Assembly (NCBI GenBank): GCA_014649355.1
Contig: BMSW01000005.1
Location: 310,001 to 374,000 of the forward strand
DNA length: 64,000 bases
Source: Streptomyces althioticus
Lineage (GTDB): Bacteria > Actinomycetota > Actinomycetes > Streptomycetales > Streptomycetaceae
Direction of reading: 5' to 3'
Below are positions 9,330 through 17,417 of the stretch, in pieces (within the stretch, counting starts at the first letter, position 1; the number at the start of each line of letters is the position of its first letter). Under the pieces are notes generated by a model. It did not search any database and was not told where the DNA came from. It saw nothing but the letters and a program-made list of their open reading frames with translations. Position numbers and translations under genes: made by a program.

Positions 9330-9389
9330 GCGGCCATTGTCCCAGGCGGCGCGTCCGCACCCCGCCGGGGCCCGCTGCCCGGCGGCCCC

Positions 9390-9779
9390 TCAGCTGCAGC
9401 TGTCCGCCGCGTCGATCATCCGCTGGGCCTGTCCCAGTGCCTCGCGCAGCACCGCGGGGTCGGTCGCCAGGTCGGCCTCGCCGGGCGGCACCAGCCAGTC
9501 GGACCCCTCCGCCGGGCGGTCGGGCGTCAGGCAGATGCCGCGGCCGTCGGTCTCCGTACAGACGCTGCCGGGGACGTCCCAGGCGGCCGCGGTGCCGGGC
9601 GGCACCAGGAAACCGAGGGTGTCGCACCCGCCGTCGTGCAGCACCGGACCCACCGCGTCCCCGGCTCCGCGCCGCAGGATGTCCACCGCCTCCAGGCCCT
9701 GCCGGGCCGGGACGGTGACCACGTCACAGTCCGGGCCGGAGGGTTCGAGAGGGTCGTTCTTCCGGCTGGTCGTCATCAT
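9390..9779 (-). CDS. Conserved Streptomyces hypothetical protein
   Basis: About 129 aa, soluble, not recognised with confidence. It contains VVTVPARQGLEAVDIL and FLVPPGTAAAWDVPGS, a pattern reminiscent of the N-terminal part of actinobacterial bifunctional primase-polymerase-like proteins, but it is too short to be one. Two adjacent ATGs (9779, 9776) follow a GGAGG; either is possible. A second small protein with a similar flavour lies at 24554-25147. Several Cys residues (GGCDTLG, SVCTETDGRGICL) could bind metal. Confidence 0.65.
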   Translation of the reverse strand: MMTTSRKNDPLEPSGPDCDVVTVPARQGLEAVDILRRGAGDAVGPVLHDGGCDTLGFLVPPGTAAAWDVPGSVCTETDGRGICLTPDRPAEGSDWLVPPGEADLATDPAVLREALGQAQRMIDAADSCS

Positions 9780-9988
9780 CCCGGCCTCCACCACACGGAT
9801 CACGCTCGGACGAGGGGTCGGGAGTCGGGGGGCTCCCGGTCCACAGAGTCCAACGAGCCTCGCCGTCAAGGGCTACGCCGGAAGTCCGCCGCAAAGGATG
9901 GCACTTCATGGCAGATCACGGATGACATATCCGGTATGTAGTCAAACTCAGCGTACCCAGCTCGTCACAGCAGGTACGTTCATGCCCG

Positions 9989-10030
9989 CCGGAAACAGGG
10001 TGGCACTCGGACAAGCCACCCCGTTTCCGG
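9989..10030. promoter_or_regulatory. Long stem-loop upstream of the TPR regulator
   Basis: A 16-bp inverted repeat with one G-T pair (CCGGAAACAGGGTGGC at 9989-10004 against 10015-10030) and a 10-base loop ends 33 bp before the ATG of the next gene. The 284-bp gap holding it has no other gene. It may be an operator, an attenuator or the terminator of upstream transcription. Confidence 0.5.
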
Positions 10031-10063
10031 CATGGTTCGACGGTTCGCAGAGAGGACCCGGCC

Positions 10064-11518
10064 ATGGCGTCGTCAACGGTGCCCTCGTCCCAGCCAGCCC
10101 GGCCGCAACGGCCGAATCTCGTCTTCCGGCAACTGCGCGGATCGCGCTCGCCGGCCGAGTTCGCCGCGGCGGTACGGCGGGCCGCCCGCGAGATCGGCGA
10201 GCGGGTCAGCTGTGACGCGCGGTACGTGCACCGGGTGGAGGCAGGCGAGATCCGCTGCCCCAACTACGCCTACGAACGGGTGTTCCTGCACATGTTCCCC
10301 GGCCGCACGCTGACCGACCTGGGCTTCGCGCCCCGCTCGTCGGTCCGCGGACGCCGGACCCGGGCCGCCGGGGACCGGCCCGCGGCCCTTCCCGAGAACC
10401 CGGCGAACGCCACGAGTGAGACCAGCGGGGCGTCCGAGCCGTATGAGACGCACAACAGGTACGACCCGTACGACGAGTTCGACCCGCACGACCACGAGGA
10501 GAGCGACGTGCTGCGTCGCGCATTCATGACCGGCGGTGGCGCCACGGTGGCCGCCGCCCTGAGCCCGTACGGGCTCGCCCCGGAGGCTTCGGCGGCACAG
10601 CGCCCCGTGCGCCGTGCGGGGACGTCGGACGCGTGCGCCCTGGAGGAGGCCGTACGCCGGATCCGGGTGCTCGACGACCGCCACGGGGCGGACGGGCTCT
10701 ACCGCCGTGCGGCCGCCCCGCTGCGGGCCGCGTACGAACTGCTGGAGGCCGGGACGACCCGGCAGCGCACGGCGGACCGGCTGTACGCGGGCGCCGGGGA
10801 GCTGGCCATCTCGGTGGGCTGGCTGGCGCACGACTCGGGCCGCTTCGACGACGCGCGGTCGCACTACGCGGAGGCGCTGGCCACCGCCCGGGTGACGGGC
10901 GACGCGGCGCTGGAGGCGCACGCGTTCTGCAACACGGCGTTCCTCGCCCGGGACGCGGGCCGCCCCCGGGAGGCGGTGCGGGCGGCGCAGGCGGCGCAGC
11001 GGGCGGCGCGGCCGCTGGGCTCGCCCCGGCTGATGTCGCTGCTGGCGCTGCGCGAGGCGGGCGGCTGGGCCGGGCTCGCCGACCGCACGGGATGCGAGCA
11101 GGCGCTGGTCCGGGCCCAGGCGTACTTCGACCGCGGGCCCGCGGAGGCGGACCCCGAGTGGATGACCTTCTACGGGGAGGCCGAGCTGGAGGGCCTGAAG
11201 GCGCAGTGCTGGTCCACGCTGGGCGACTGGACGCGCGCGGCGCGGCACGCCCGGCGGGCGGCTGAGCTCCAGGACCCGCACTTCACCCGCAACATCGCGC
11301 TGTACACGGCGGAGCTGGCCGACGACCTGGCCCGCGGCGGACATCCCGACGAGGCCGCGCAGGCGGGGATGCGGGCCCTGGACCTGCTGGGCGAGGTCCA
11401 GTCGTCCCGCGTCCGCTCGATGCTGTCCGGCACCTCGCGCGTGCTGCTGCCGCACCGCCGTACGCCCGGCGTCTCGGAGTTCCTGGACCGCCACGCCTCG
11501 CTGCCGCGCATGGTGTGA
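10064..11518 (+). CDS. TPR-containing regulator with N-terminal Xre/NsdA-like domain
   Basis: 484 aa. Residues ~15-90 resemble the DNA-binding N-terminal part of Streptomyces NsdA-type regulators (LRGSRSPAEFAAAVRRAAREI, CDARYVHRVEAGEIRCPNYAYERVFLHMF). A low-complexity acidic linker follows, then an odd hydrophobic element behind a twin arginine (VLRRAFMTGGGATVAAAL, ~residues 149-166). Residues ~190-480 are helical TPR-like repeats (WLAHDSGRFDDARSHYAEAL, FCNTAFLARDAGRPREAV). The ATG is preceded by AGAGGA. NsdA-family proteins repress development and antibiotic genes; this gene may act similarly. The internal RR-hydrophobic patch looks like a relic of a Tat signal and is common in this family. 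Confidence 0.75.
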   Translation: MASSTVPSSQPARPQRPNLVFRQLRGSRSPAEFAAAVRRAAREIGERVSCDARYVHRVEAGEIRCPNYAYERVFLHMFPGRTLTDLGFAPRSSVRGRRTRAAGDRPAALPENPANATSETSGASEPYETHNRYDPYDEFDPHDHEESDVLRRAFMTGGGATVAAALSPYGLAPEASAAQRPVRRAGTSDACALEEAVRRIRVLDDRHGADGLYRRAAAPLRAAYELLEAGTTRQRTADRLYAGAGELAISVGWLAHDSGRFDDARSHYAEALATARVTGDAALEAHAFCNTAFLARDAGRPREAVRAAQAAQRAARPLGSPRLMSLLALREAGGWAGLADRTGCEQALVRAQAYFDRGPAEADPEWMTFYGEAELEGLKAQCWSTLGDWTRAARHARRAAELQDPHFTRNIALYTAELADDLARGGHPDEAAQAGMRALDLLGEVQSSRVRSMLSGTSRVLLPHRRTPGVSEFLDRHASLPRMV

Positions 11519-11527
11519 CGTCACGGA

Positions 11528-11574
11528 CCGCGGGACCCCGCCGGCGCAGGGGGAACGCCGGCGGGGCCCCGCGG
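11528..11574. terminator. Bidirectional terminator hairpin
   Basis: A 19-bp stem with a single mismatch (11528-11546 with 11556-11574) and a 9-base loop sits in the 69-bp gap between the converging TPR regulator and the membrane protein gene. It would serve both strands. Confidence 0.7.
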
Positions 11575-11587
11575 TGTCCGGGCCGGG

Positions 11588-12160
11588 TCACGCGCTCTTG
11601 GCGGCGCGGCCCAGGCGGAGGGCGGAGACGAGGAAGAACACGCCGCCGAGGAAGGCGTAGCCCGCCAGGGTCTTCAGGGAGGCGTCGGCGCCGCCCGCCT
11701 GCGCGGCGAAGGACACACCGGCGAGGGTGGAGATGCCGCCGCTCGCGATCATCGCCCACTGCCCGCCCATGCGGCGCCGGGCGACGCCCACCACGAGCTG
11801 GACCAGTCCGGCGGTGACGGCCCAGGCGCCCCAGACCCGCAGCACCGCCGGGATGCCGGAGGCCGCGGCGACGGCGAGGCCGACGGCGGTGGCGGCGCTG
11901 AGCGCGATGTTCAGGTACAGGTGCCGGGCGGGACCCCCGTCCGCGGCGGCGGAGCGTACGTCGACGACGGCACAGGCGACGTCGAAGAGCGGATAGATCA
12001 CCAGGAGCGTCGCGCTGAGCGGGCCGAGGGTGTCGGCCGTGGCGAACAGCAGGGCGGCCCAGACGGCGGCGAAGGCGAAGCGCACGAAGTAGAGCCGGCG
12101 CAGGGCCGCGGGAGCGGCGGTGGGCGCGGGGGCCGGGGCGGTGGTGACGAGGGTGTCCAT
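11588..12160 (-). CDS. Multi-pass membrane protein controlled with an adjacent TetR regulator
   Basis: 190 aa with about six hydrophobic segments (LYFVRFAFAAVWAALLFA, LSATLLVIYPLFDVACAVV, WAVTAGLVQLVVGV, TLAGYAFLGGVFFLVSAL) and no enzyme motif. It resembles small DUF308-like actinobacterial membrane proteins. The ATG at 12160 follows GAGAGG. The promoter faces the TetR gene and carries a copy of the shared operator, so TetR very probably represses both genes. Such pairs often respond to a small hydrophobic ligand. Function unknown. Confidence 0.8.
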   Translation of the reverse strand: MDTLVTTAPAPAPTAAPAALRRLYFVRFAFAAVWAALLFATADTLGPLSATLLVIYPLFDVACAVVDVRSAAADGGPARHLYLNIALSAATAVGLAVAAASGIPAVLRVWGAWAVTAGLVQLVVGVARRRMGGQWAMIASGGISTLAGVSFAAQAGGADASLKTLAGYAFLGGVFFLVSALRLGRAAKSA

Positions 12161-12186
12161 GGGAGTGCCTCTCGACGGGCGAAGCT

Positions 12187-12262
12187 GTGAGGGAGAACGT
12201 TCGGTCTCCTTTGATTGAAGACCCCTCACGGCCATACGTCAAGACCGAACGTTCTCCCTCAC
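12187..12262. promoter_or_regulatory. Two-copy TetR operator in the divergent promoter region
   Basis: A 21-bp sequence at 12187-12207 is repeated perfectly in inverted orientation at 12242-12262, separated by 34 bp. Each copy contains the palindrome GAACGTTC. One copy lies 26 bp before the membrane-protein ATG and the other 20 bp before the TetR ATG, so both promoters have the same operator geometry. This is the expected layout for an autoregulating TetR controlling a divergent gene. Confidence 0.8.
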
Positions 12263-12282
12263 GCTTTGGTACGCTCGCAGCC

Positions 12283-12879
12283 ATGAACCGGGGCACACGA
12301 AGCGGCAAGCCGTCCGAGGCGCGGACCAGGCTGCTCGGAACAGCGACGAAGATCTTCTACGCCGAGGGGATCCACTCCGTGGGCGTCGACCGGATCATCG
12401 AGGAGGCCCAGGTCACCCGGGCCACGCTGTACCGGCACTTCACCGGCAAGGAGGAACTGGTCCTCGCCTACCTCGACCAGGCGGACCAGGGCATACGGGC
12501 GCAGATCACCGGCGCGCTGTCACCGGACGCCTCGCCGGAGGACGACGTACGGGCGGCGGCGCGGGCCATCGCCGACGGCATCCGCTCCCCCGGCTTCCGC
12601 GGCTGCGCGTTCCTCAACGCGGTGGCGGAGTACCCCGACCCGGACCACCCGGTGCACCGGACCGTGCTGGCGCACCGGCAGTGGTTCCTGGAGACCGTCA
12701 CCGGGCTGCTCGGCCGCGCGGGGCTCGAGCCCGCCGACGCGGCGGGACGGCACTTCGTGATGCTCAGGGACGGCGCGATGGCGGCCGGCTGCCTCTTCGA
12801 CCCCGAACTGGTCTGCGAGACCTTCCTGAGCGGCGTCGAGTCGCTGCTCACCACGGGCGCCCCCGTGCCGCGCGGCTGA
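12283..12879 (+). CDS. TetR/AcrR family transcriptional regulator
   Basis: 198 aa. The N-terminal helix-turn-helix is clear (EARTRLLGTATKIFYAEGIHSVGVDRIIEEAQVTRATLYRHF, cited here by residues ~10-52; core VTRATLYRHFTGKEEL). The C-terminal helical ligand-binding domain contains CAFLNAVAEYPDPDHPVH, typical of the subgroup with a conserved Cys-Asn pocket. The ATG at 12283 was chosen because it is the first after the operator. It is divergent from a membrane protein gene and flanked by a perfect inverted repeat, so autoregulation is likely. Confidence 0.92.
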   Translation: MNRGTRSGKPSEARTRLLGTATKIFYAEGIHSVGVDRIIEEAQVTRATLYRHFTGKEELVLAYLDQADQGIRAQITGALSPDASPEDDVRAAARAIADGIRSPGFRGCAFLNAVAEYPDPDHPVHRTVLAHRQWFLETVTGLLGRAGLEPADAAGRHFVMLRDGAMAAGCLFDPELVCETFLSGVESLLTTGAPVPRG

Positions 12880-12925
12880 CGCGCGCGAGGAGACGCGGCC
12901 GGCGCCCGCGCGGAGATACGCGTCA

Positions 12926-12992
12926 CGCGCGCGTGGGCGCACCGTCTTCGCGCGCGTAGGCGCACCGTCTTCGCGCGCGTACGCGCACCGTC
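12926..12992. repeat. Three tandem copies of a 23-bp unit
   Basis: Copies at 12926-12948, 12949-12971 and 12972-12992 share the core CGCGCGCGT followed by GCGCACCGTC, with two variable bases between. The third copy runs into the stop codon of the histidine phosphatase gene. The repeats fill the gap between it and the converging TetR gene. Confidence 0.8.
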
Positions 12993-13587
12993 AGGGGACG
13001 AGGTGCCCCACGTCGTTCCAGCTCTCCAGGGCCGGCTCTCCGTACGCCCACCCCAGGACCGACAGGGACGTCGGGTTGAGGCGGATGCGGGCCGCGAAGT
13101 CCAGCGGCAGGCCCAGCCAGCGGGCGCCGATCGAGCGCAGGATGTGGCCGTGGGCGAAGACGAGCACGTCACGGTCCGCGGAGCGCGCCCAGGCGACCAC
13201 CTCGTCCGCGCGGGCCGTCACCTCCGCGAGCGTCTCGCCCTCCGGGACGCCGTCGCGCCAGATGAGCCAGCCCGGCCGCACCGCCTGTATCTCCGCCGGG
13301 GTCATGCCCTCGTAGGCGCCGTAGTCCCACTCCAGGAGCGCGTCCCAGTGCCGGGCGCGGTCGCCGAAGCCGGCCAGTTCGCAGGTCTCCCGCGCGCGGG
13401 ACAGCGGGCTGGTGCGCACCTCGACGTCCGGCAGCCCGTCGTACGGCTGCCGGTGCAGGCGCTCGCCGAGCAGCTTCGCCCCCTGGCGGCCCTCCTCCAG
13501 CAACGGCACGTCGGTCCTGCCGGTGTGCTTGCCGGACAGCGACCACGCGGTCTGTCCGTGCCGGGCCAGCAGGATGCGCGGAGCCAT
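12991..13587 (-). CDS. Histidine phosphatase family (phosphoglycerate mutase-like) protein
   Basis: 198 aa. The phosphohistidine motif is [11 protein letters not shown] near the N-terminus, a second active-site arginine is in [13 protein letters not shown], and the second histidine is in [11 protein letters not shown]. Length and motifs fit small cobC/GpmB-type phosphatases. The ATG at 13587 has GGAAGG upstream. Substrate unknown; many relatives dephosphorylate sugar or nucleotide phosphates. It reads towards TetR across a short tandem repeat. Confidence 0.9.
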   Translation of the reverse strand: MAPRILLARHGQTAWSLSGKHTGRTDVPLLEEGRQGAKLLGERLHRQPYDGLPDVEVRTSPLSRARETCELAGFGDRARHWDALLEWDYGAYEGMTPAEIQAVRPGWLIWRDGVPEGETLAEVTARADEVVAWARSADRDVLVFAHGHILRSIGARWLGLPLDFAARIRLNPTSLSVLGWAYGEPALESWNDVGHLVP

Positions 13588-13772
13588 GGGGAACCTTCCG
13601 GGAAAACACAGGCGGGACCCGTCCATCATCGCTCACCCTGGTCGGGGGCAACCCGGGGGGCGATCTCCGCGTCTTCCCGGTTCCGGGAGCGTGTACGCGG
13701 GAAGACGCGCACACACCGTAGAGTGGCTGGCCGCCGACCAGGACAGCACGAGGACGAAGGGGGAGCGATCGG

Positions 13773-14726
13773 ATGCCGCACACCGAGACACCGGGCACCG
13801 AGGCGGTCCCGGCGACCCGGATGCGCTGGTGGACGGAGCTGCCGCTCATCCTCCTCGTGTACGCCTGCTACTCCGCGGGACGCCTCGTCGTCCGCGGTGA
13901 CGTCTCCGACGCCGTCGACCACGGCCTGGCGCTGCTGCGGATCGAGAAGGCGCTGTACCTCAACGCCGAGCACCCGCTGAACCGCCTGTTCACCCGCGAA
14001 CCGTGGATCGGCATACCCGCCGACTTCTGGTACGCCTCCCTGCACTACCTGGTCACCCCGGCGCTCCTGGTGTGGCTGTTCCGCTCCCGGGCGGTGCGCT
14101 ACCGGGCGGCCAGGACCTGGCTGATGACGTCGACGTTCATCGGCCTGATCGGTTTCACCCTGCTGCCCACCTGCCCGCCCCGGCTGCTCGACCCGAGCCA
14201 CGGCTTCGTCGACACGATGGCCTACTACAGCTCGTGGGGCTGGTGGGGCGGCGAGGCGAGCGCACCGCGCGGCCTCGGCGGCATGACCAACCAGTACGCG
14301 GCGATGCCCAGCCTGCACGTGGGATGGGCGCTGTGGTGCGGCGTGATCCTCTGGAAGTACGGGCGCGGGCGCTGGGCCAGGACGGCCGCGGTCGTCTACC
14401 CGCTGGTCACCACGCTCGTGGTGATGGGCACCGCCAACCACTACTTCCTCGACGCGCTCGCCGGCGCCGCCGTGATGGGCGCGGGCTATCTGCTGGCCCC
14501 GTACGTGACGCGGTACGCGGACGTCGTCAAGGCCCGCTTCCGGATCGGTGCGACGGCCGTCCCGGCGGTCTCGTCCGGCACGGATGCCGCGATTGTCAGT
14601 GACGGATGCCAGACTTCCGCGGGTGAGCGAATTCCACGGCAGCGGCAGCCCGAGTCGCGGTACGGAGCCGAACCGGGTGCCACCCCCACGGACGCCGGAG
14701 AAGAGGCTCGGGCACCGGCTCGCTGA
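13773..14726 (+). CDS. PAP2 superfamily phosphatase, integral membrane
   Basis: 317 aa with about six membrane helices. It is of the PAP2_3/inositol-phosphorylceramide-synthase-like kind: motif 2 is AMPSLHVGWALW and motif 3 is NHYFLDALAGA, giving the two catalytic histidines. A good ribosome site (GGGGGAG) precedes the ATG. The hydrophilic C-terminal ~60 residues are disordered and overlap by about 100 bp, in another frame, the proposed start of the Fe-S nuclease gene, which makes that start less certain. The likely role is lipid phosphate or phosphoinositide headgroup chemistry at the membrane. Confidence 0.85.
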   Translation: MPHTETPGTEAVPATRMRWWTELPLILLVYACYSAGRLVVRGDVSDAVDHGLALLRIEKALYLNAEHPLNRLFTREPWIGIPADFWYASLHYLVTPALLVWLFRSRAVRYRAARTWLMTSTFIGLIGFTLLPTCPPRLLDPSHGFVDTMAYYSSWGWWGGEASAPRGLGGMTNQYAAMPSLHVGWALWCGVILWKYGRGRWARTAAVVYPLVTTLVVMGTANHYFLDALAGAAVMGAGYLLAPYVTRYADVVKARFRIGATAVPAVSSGTDAAIVSDGCQTSAGERIPRQRQPESRYGAEPGATPTDAGEEARAPAR

Positions 14727-15825
14727 GCTGCGCGGTCCCGAGGTGAGGCCCAGGGCGCTGGACGCCCGTGCCCTGGCCGCCCTCGCCGCCAACCCGGGCT
14801 GCAGACGGCGCGCGATCCTCGACGGTGCCGGGGTGGACAAGGGGAAACTGGCGAGCGCGCTGGGCTCGCCCTCGGTCTTCGGCCAGTCGCAGTTCGCGTT
14901 CGTCCGGGGCAACGCCTTCGAGGCGAAGGTCAAGGCCGACGGCGGCACGGAGCTGCTGCGCCTCGCCGCCGAGAAGCTGGACCGTACGGCCGAGCCGCCC
15001 GTGGGCGCACGCCTGCCGGACCTGGGCGCCCAGGACTCCGAGGGCCGCACGAGGCGCACGGAGGAGGCACTGCGCGAGGCCGCCGCCGAGCGGGGCGCCT
15101 GGACGCTCCTCGACCACCCGATGCTCGCCCTCGACGTGGCGGGCTCCCCCGCGTTCCTGGAGCCGGACGCGGTGGTGGTGCACCCGGACGGCACCTGGAC
15201 GGTCGTCGAGATCAAGTCGTTCCCCATGCTCGACGGGGCCGCCGACCCGGCGAAGGTCGGCGCGGCCGCCCGCCAGGCCGCGGTGTACGTGCTGGCGCTG
15301 GAGCGGGTCGCCGAGCGGCTCGACCCGGCGCCCCGGGTGCGTCACCGTGTGCTGCTGGTGTGTCCGAAGGACTTCTCCAACCTGCCCACCGCCTCCGCCG
15401 TGGACGTGCGCAAGCAGCGCGCGGTGACCTCGCGCCAGCTGGCCCGGCTCACCCGCATCGAGGAGATCGCCGGGACACTGCCCGACGGCGTGTGCTTCGC
15501 CCCGGAGCTGCCGCCCGAGCAGCTCGAGTGGTCCGTGGAGTCCGTCCCGGCGACGTACGCGCCCGAGTGCCTGTCCGCGTGCGAGCTCGCCTTCCACTGC
15601 CGTGACCGCTCCCGCGCGGCCGGCGCCGTGACCTCCCTGGGCCGGCCGGTGCGGGCGGAGCTGGGCGGTCTGACCACGGTCGAGGACGTGCTGGCGGCGG
15701 CCCGCGGCGAGGCGGGCGACCCCGACGACCCTGCCGTGGCCGCGCTGCGCCGGGCCGCCGCCCTGCGCGCGGAGGCGCTCGCGTCGGCCGCCGAGGCTGC
15801 GCGGGAGGTGGCCGGGTGTCGCTGA
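14623..15825 (+). CDS. Cas4/RecB-type PD-(D/E)XK nuclease with Fe-S cysteines
   Basis: 400 aa from the GTG at 14623. The nuclease core is complete: D182 in EPDAVVV, E196-x-K198 in TVVEIKSF, and the RecB-family Q218-x3-Y222 in ARQAAVYVLAL. Four cysteines are placed as in Cas4, AddB and Dna2 iron-sulfur nucleases: C60 before the core and C316, C320, C326 after it (CLSACELAFHC; spacing x3 and x5 rather than x2 and x5). It overlaps the next gene by 10 bp, and that gene overlaps a helicase gene by 4 bp. The start is uncertain: no ribosome site precedes GTG 14623 and it lies inside the PAP2 gene. An upstream ATG at 14584 or a GTG near 14677 are alternatives. Probable DNA end-processing nuclease. 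Confidence 0.8.
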   Translation: MSEFHGSGSPSRGTEPNRVPPPRTPEKRLGHRLAELRGPEVRPRALDARALAALAANPGCRRRAILDGAGVDKGKLASALGSPSVFGQSQFAFVRGNAFEAKVKADGGTELLRLAAEKLDRTAEPPVGARLPDLGAQDSEGRTRRTEEALREAAAERGAWTLLDHPMLALDVAGSPAFLEPDAVVVHPDGTWTVVEIKSFPMLDGAADPAKVGAAARQAAVYVLALERVAERLDPAPRVRHRVLLVCPKDFSNLPTASAVDVRKQRAVTSRQLARLTRIEEIAGTLPDGVCFAPELPPEQLEWSVESVPATYAPECLSACELAFHCRDRSRAAGAVTSLGRPVRAELGGLTTVEDVLAAARGEAGDPDDPAVAALRRAAALRAEALASAAEAAREVAGCR

Positions 15826-17417
15826 TCTCCACCCTCGCCCGGCTCGAGGCGGTCGACACCGGCCGCGCGCAGCCCGCCGCGACCGTCCGGCACCGGCATC
15901 TGTCCGAGCGGCCGCTGGTGTTCGTGCCGCTCATCACCGCCGGTGAGGCGGGCGCCCCGCTCGGCGCGCTGGTGGGCACCGACCGGGACGCGCCGCGGCT
16001 CCTTGTGGTGCCGCAGCCGCGCGACCGCGACCTGCGGTTCGCGTTCCTCGCCGAGCTGGCGGACGCCGTCCTGCCGTACGTGGACGGGTTCGCGGACGCC
16101 GTGGAGGCGGCCGAGCGCTCGGAGACCGACCCGGAGACCGGCAAACGGGTCAAGGTCGAGGTCGAGCTGTGCGCGGACGCGCCGCAGATGATCGTGCCGA
16201 GCCGGGCCGGCGTCGACCTCGTGCGCCTGCTCGGCCGGTCGATGAGGTTCCGGCGCACCGCGGAGCAGGACCCGGAGACCCCGTTCCCGGCGCCGCCCAG
16301 GGTGCCGCTGCTCGGCCGGTGGCTGACGCACTTCGGGGAGCGGGCCCGGGTGCCCGGGTCCTGTCTGCTGCTCGCGGTGACGGACGTGCTGGGACGGCAC
16401 TGGGCGACCGGCCAGTCCACGCTGGAGGACCAGCACCTGGGGGCACTGCTCGCCTGGATCGACCCGCCCGAGGGCCGCACCGGGGCGGAGGCCGCCGAGG
16501 AGGCGGAGCTGAAGCGGGACGACGACGGCCAGCTGATCTGCCCGCCCGCGGGTCCGGCCACCGACCCGGCGTTCGACAACAAGCTGCTCGCCCCGGCCAT
16601 CGAGCGCTACGACCGCGCGCGGACGGCGCTCGCCGCCGCCGAGGACGGCGTGGAGGCCGACGACCGGCTGGGCGCGCTGACCGCCGCCGAGCGGGAGATC
16701 CGCGCCCTGGTGGAGAGCCGCACGCGGCCCACCTGGGACGCGGTGTGGCGGGGCCTGGACCTGCTGCGGGAGCTGCCGGAGGGCGCCCGCGTGGAGGAGC
16801 GCTGGACCCGCGACCGCTGGTCGTTCACGAGCCACCGGGACCGGGTTGCGGCCGGGGAGCCGCCGCAGCCGCGCCGCGACGACGCGGTGACGGCGGCGAA
16901 CAAGCTGGCGGCCCGCGAGCGGGAGCAGGCGCGTCTGGAGGCACAGGAGGCGCTCGACGATCCGCTGGTGATGGCGGCCCGGCGGCTGTCCGGTGAGGCG
17001 TTCGCCGGGGAGGTCGTCGACGTGGTGATGGCGTACAGCGAGAGCAAGCGGCCGAGCCCGCGCCCGCTGGTCACGGTCCGCACGGACGACCGGCCGCACC
17101 TGGGCGAGCGGGTGAAGGCGTACCGCTCGCTGGGCGGGAAGCCGCAGACGGCTGAGTTCGTGGAGTACGCGGCGGGGCCCGAGGACGGTCTGCTGGTGCT
17201 GCGGATCATGGACAAGATGGGGCGGGGCAAGGAGCCGGAGCCCGGTTCGGTGCCGGAGAAGGGCGACCGGCTGTGCTTCACGCTCTTCGAGCACGAGCCG
17301 CGCGGCGGCGCGAAGCTGCCCGACCCGGAGGAGACGCCGTGGACCCACGGCGGGTCGCCCGGTGAGGAGCCCGCCCCCGAGCCCGCCGACCCGGTGACCG
17401 AGGAGGACGTGCTGTGA
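15816..17417 (+). CDS. Unrecognised middle subunit of a nuclease-helicase operon
   Basis: 533 aa, GTG start overlapping the nuclease stop. I do not recognise the N-terminal ~380 residues, which are mixed alpha/beta (ERPLVFVPLITAGEAG, RLLVVPQPRDRDLRFAFL) followed by charged helices. Residues ~395-485 (VDVVMAYSESKRPSPRPLV, LLVLRIMDKMGRG, PEKGDRLCFTLFE) look like a beta-barrel of the sort that sits between the nuclease and helicase domains in Dna2/Upf1-type enzymes. The C-terminal tail is Pro/Glu-rich. Together with its neighbours it would complete a Dna2-like domain order in three polypeptides. That comparison is inference from motifs and order, not from a profile match. Confidence 0.8.
   Translation: MSLISTLARLEAVDTGRAQPAATVRHRHLSERPLVFVPLITAGEAGAPLGALVGTDRDAPRLLVVPQPRDRDLRFAFLAELADAVLPYVDGFADAVEAAERSETDPETGKRVKVEVELCADAPQMIVPSRAGVDLVRLLGRSMRFRRTAEQDPETPFPAPPRVPLLGRWLTHFGERARVPGSCLLLAVTDVLGRHWATGQSTLEDQHLGALLAWIDPPEGRTGAEAAEEAELKRDDDGQLICPPAGPATDPAFDNKLLAPAIERYDRARTALAAAEDGVEADDRLGALTAAEREIRALVESRTRPTWDAVWRGLDLLRELPEGARVEERWTRDRWSFTSHRDRVAAGEPPQPRRDDAVTAANKLAAREREQARLEAQEALDDPLVMAARRLSGEAFAGEVVDVVMAYSESKRPSPRPLVTVRTDDRPHLGERVKAYRSLGGKPQTAEFVEYAAGPEDGLLVLRIMDKMGRGKEPEPGSVPEKGDRLCFTLFEHEPRGGAKLPDPEETPWTHGGSPGEEPAPEPADPVTEEDVL

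Noticed and set aside
12187..12262. LexA/SOS box
   Set aside because: The site is GAACGTTC with no four-base gap between GAAC and GTTC, so it does not fit the LexA pattern. The adjacent TetR gene explains it better.
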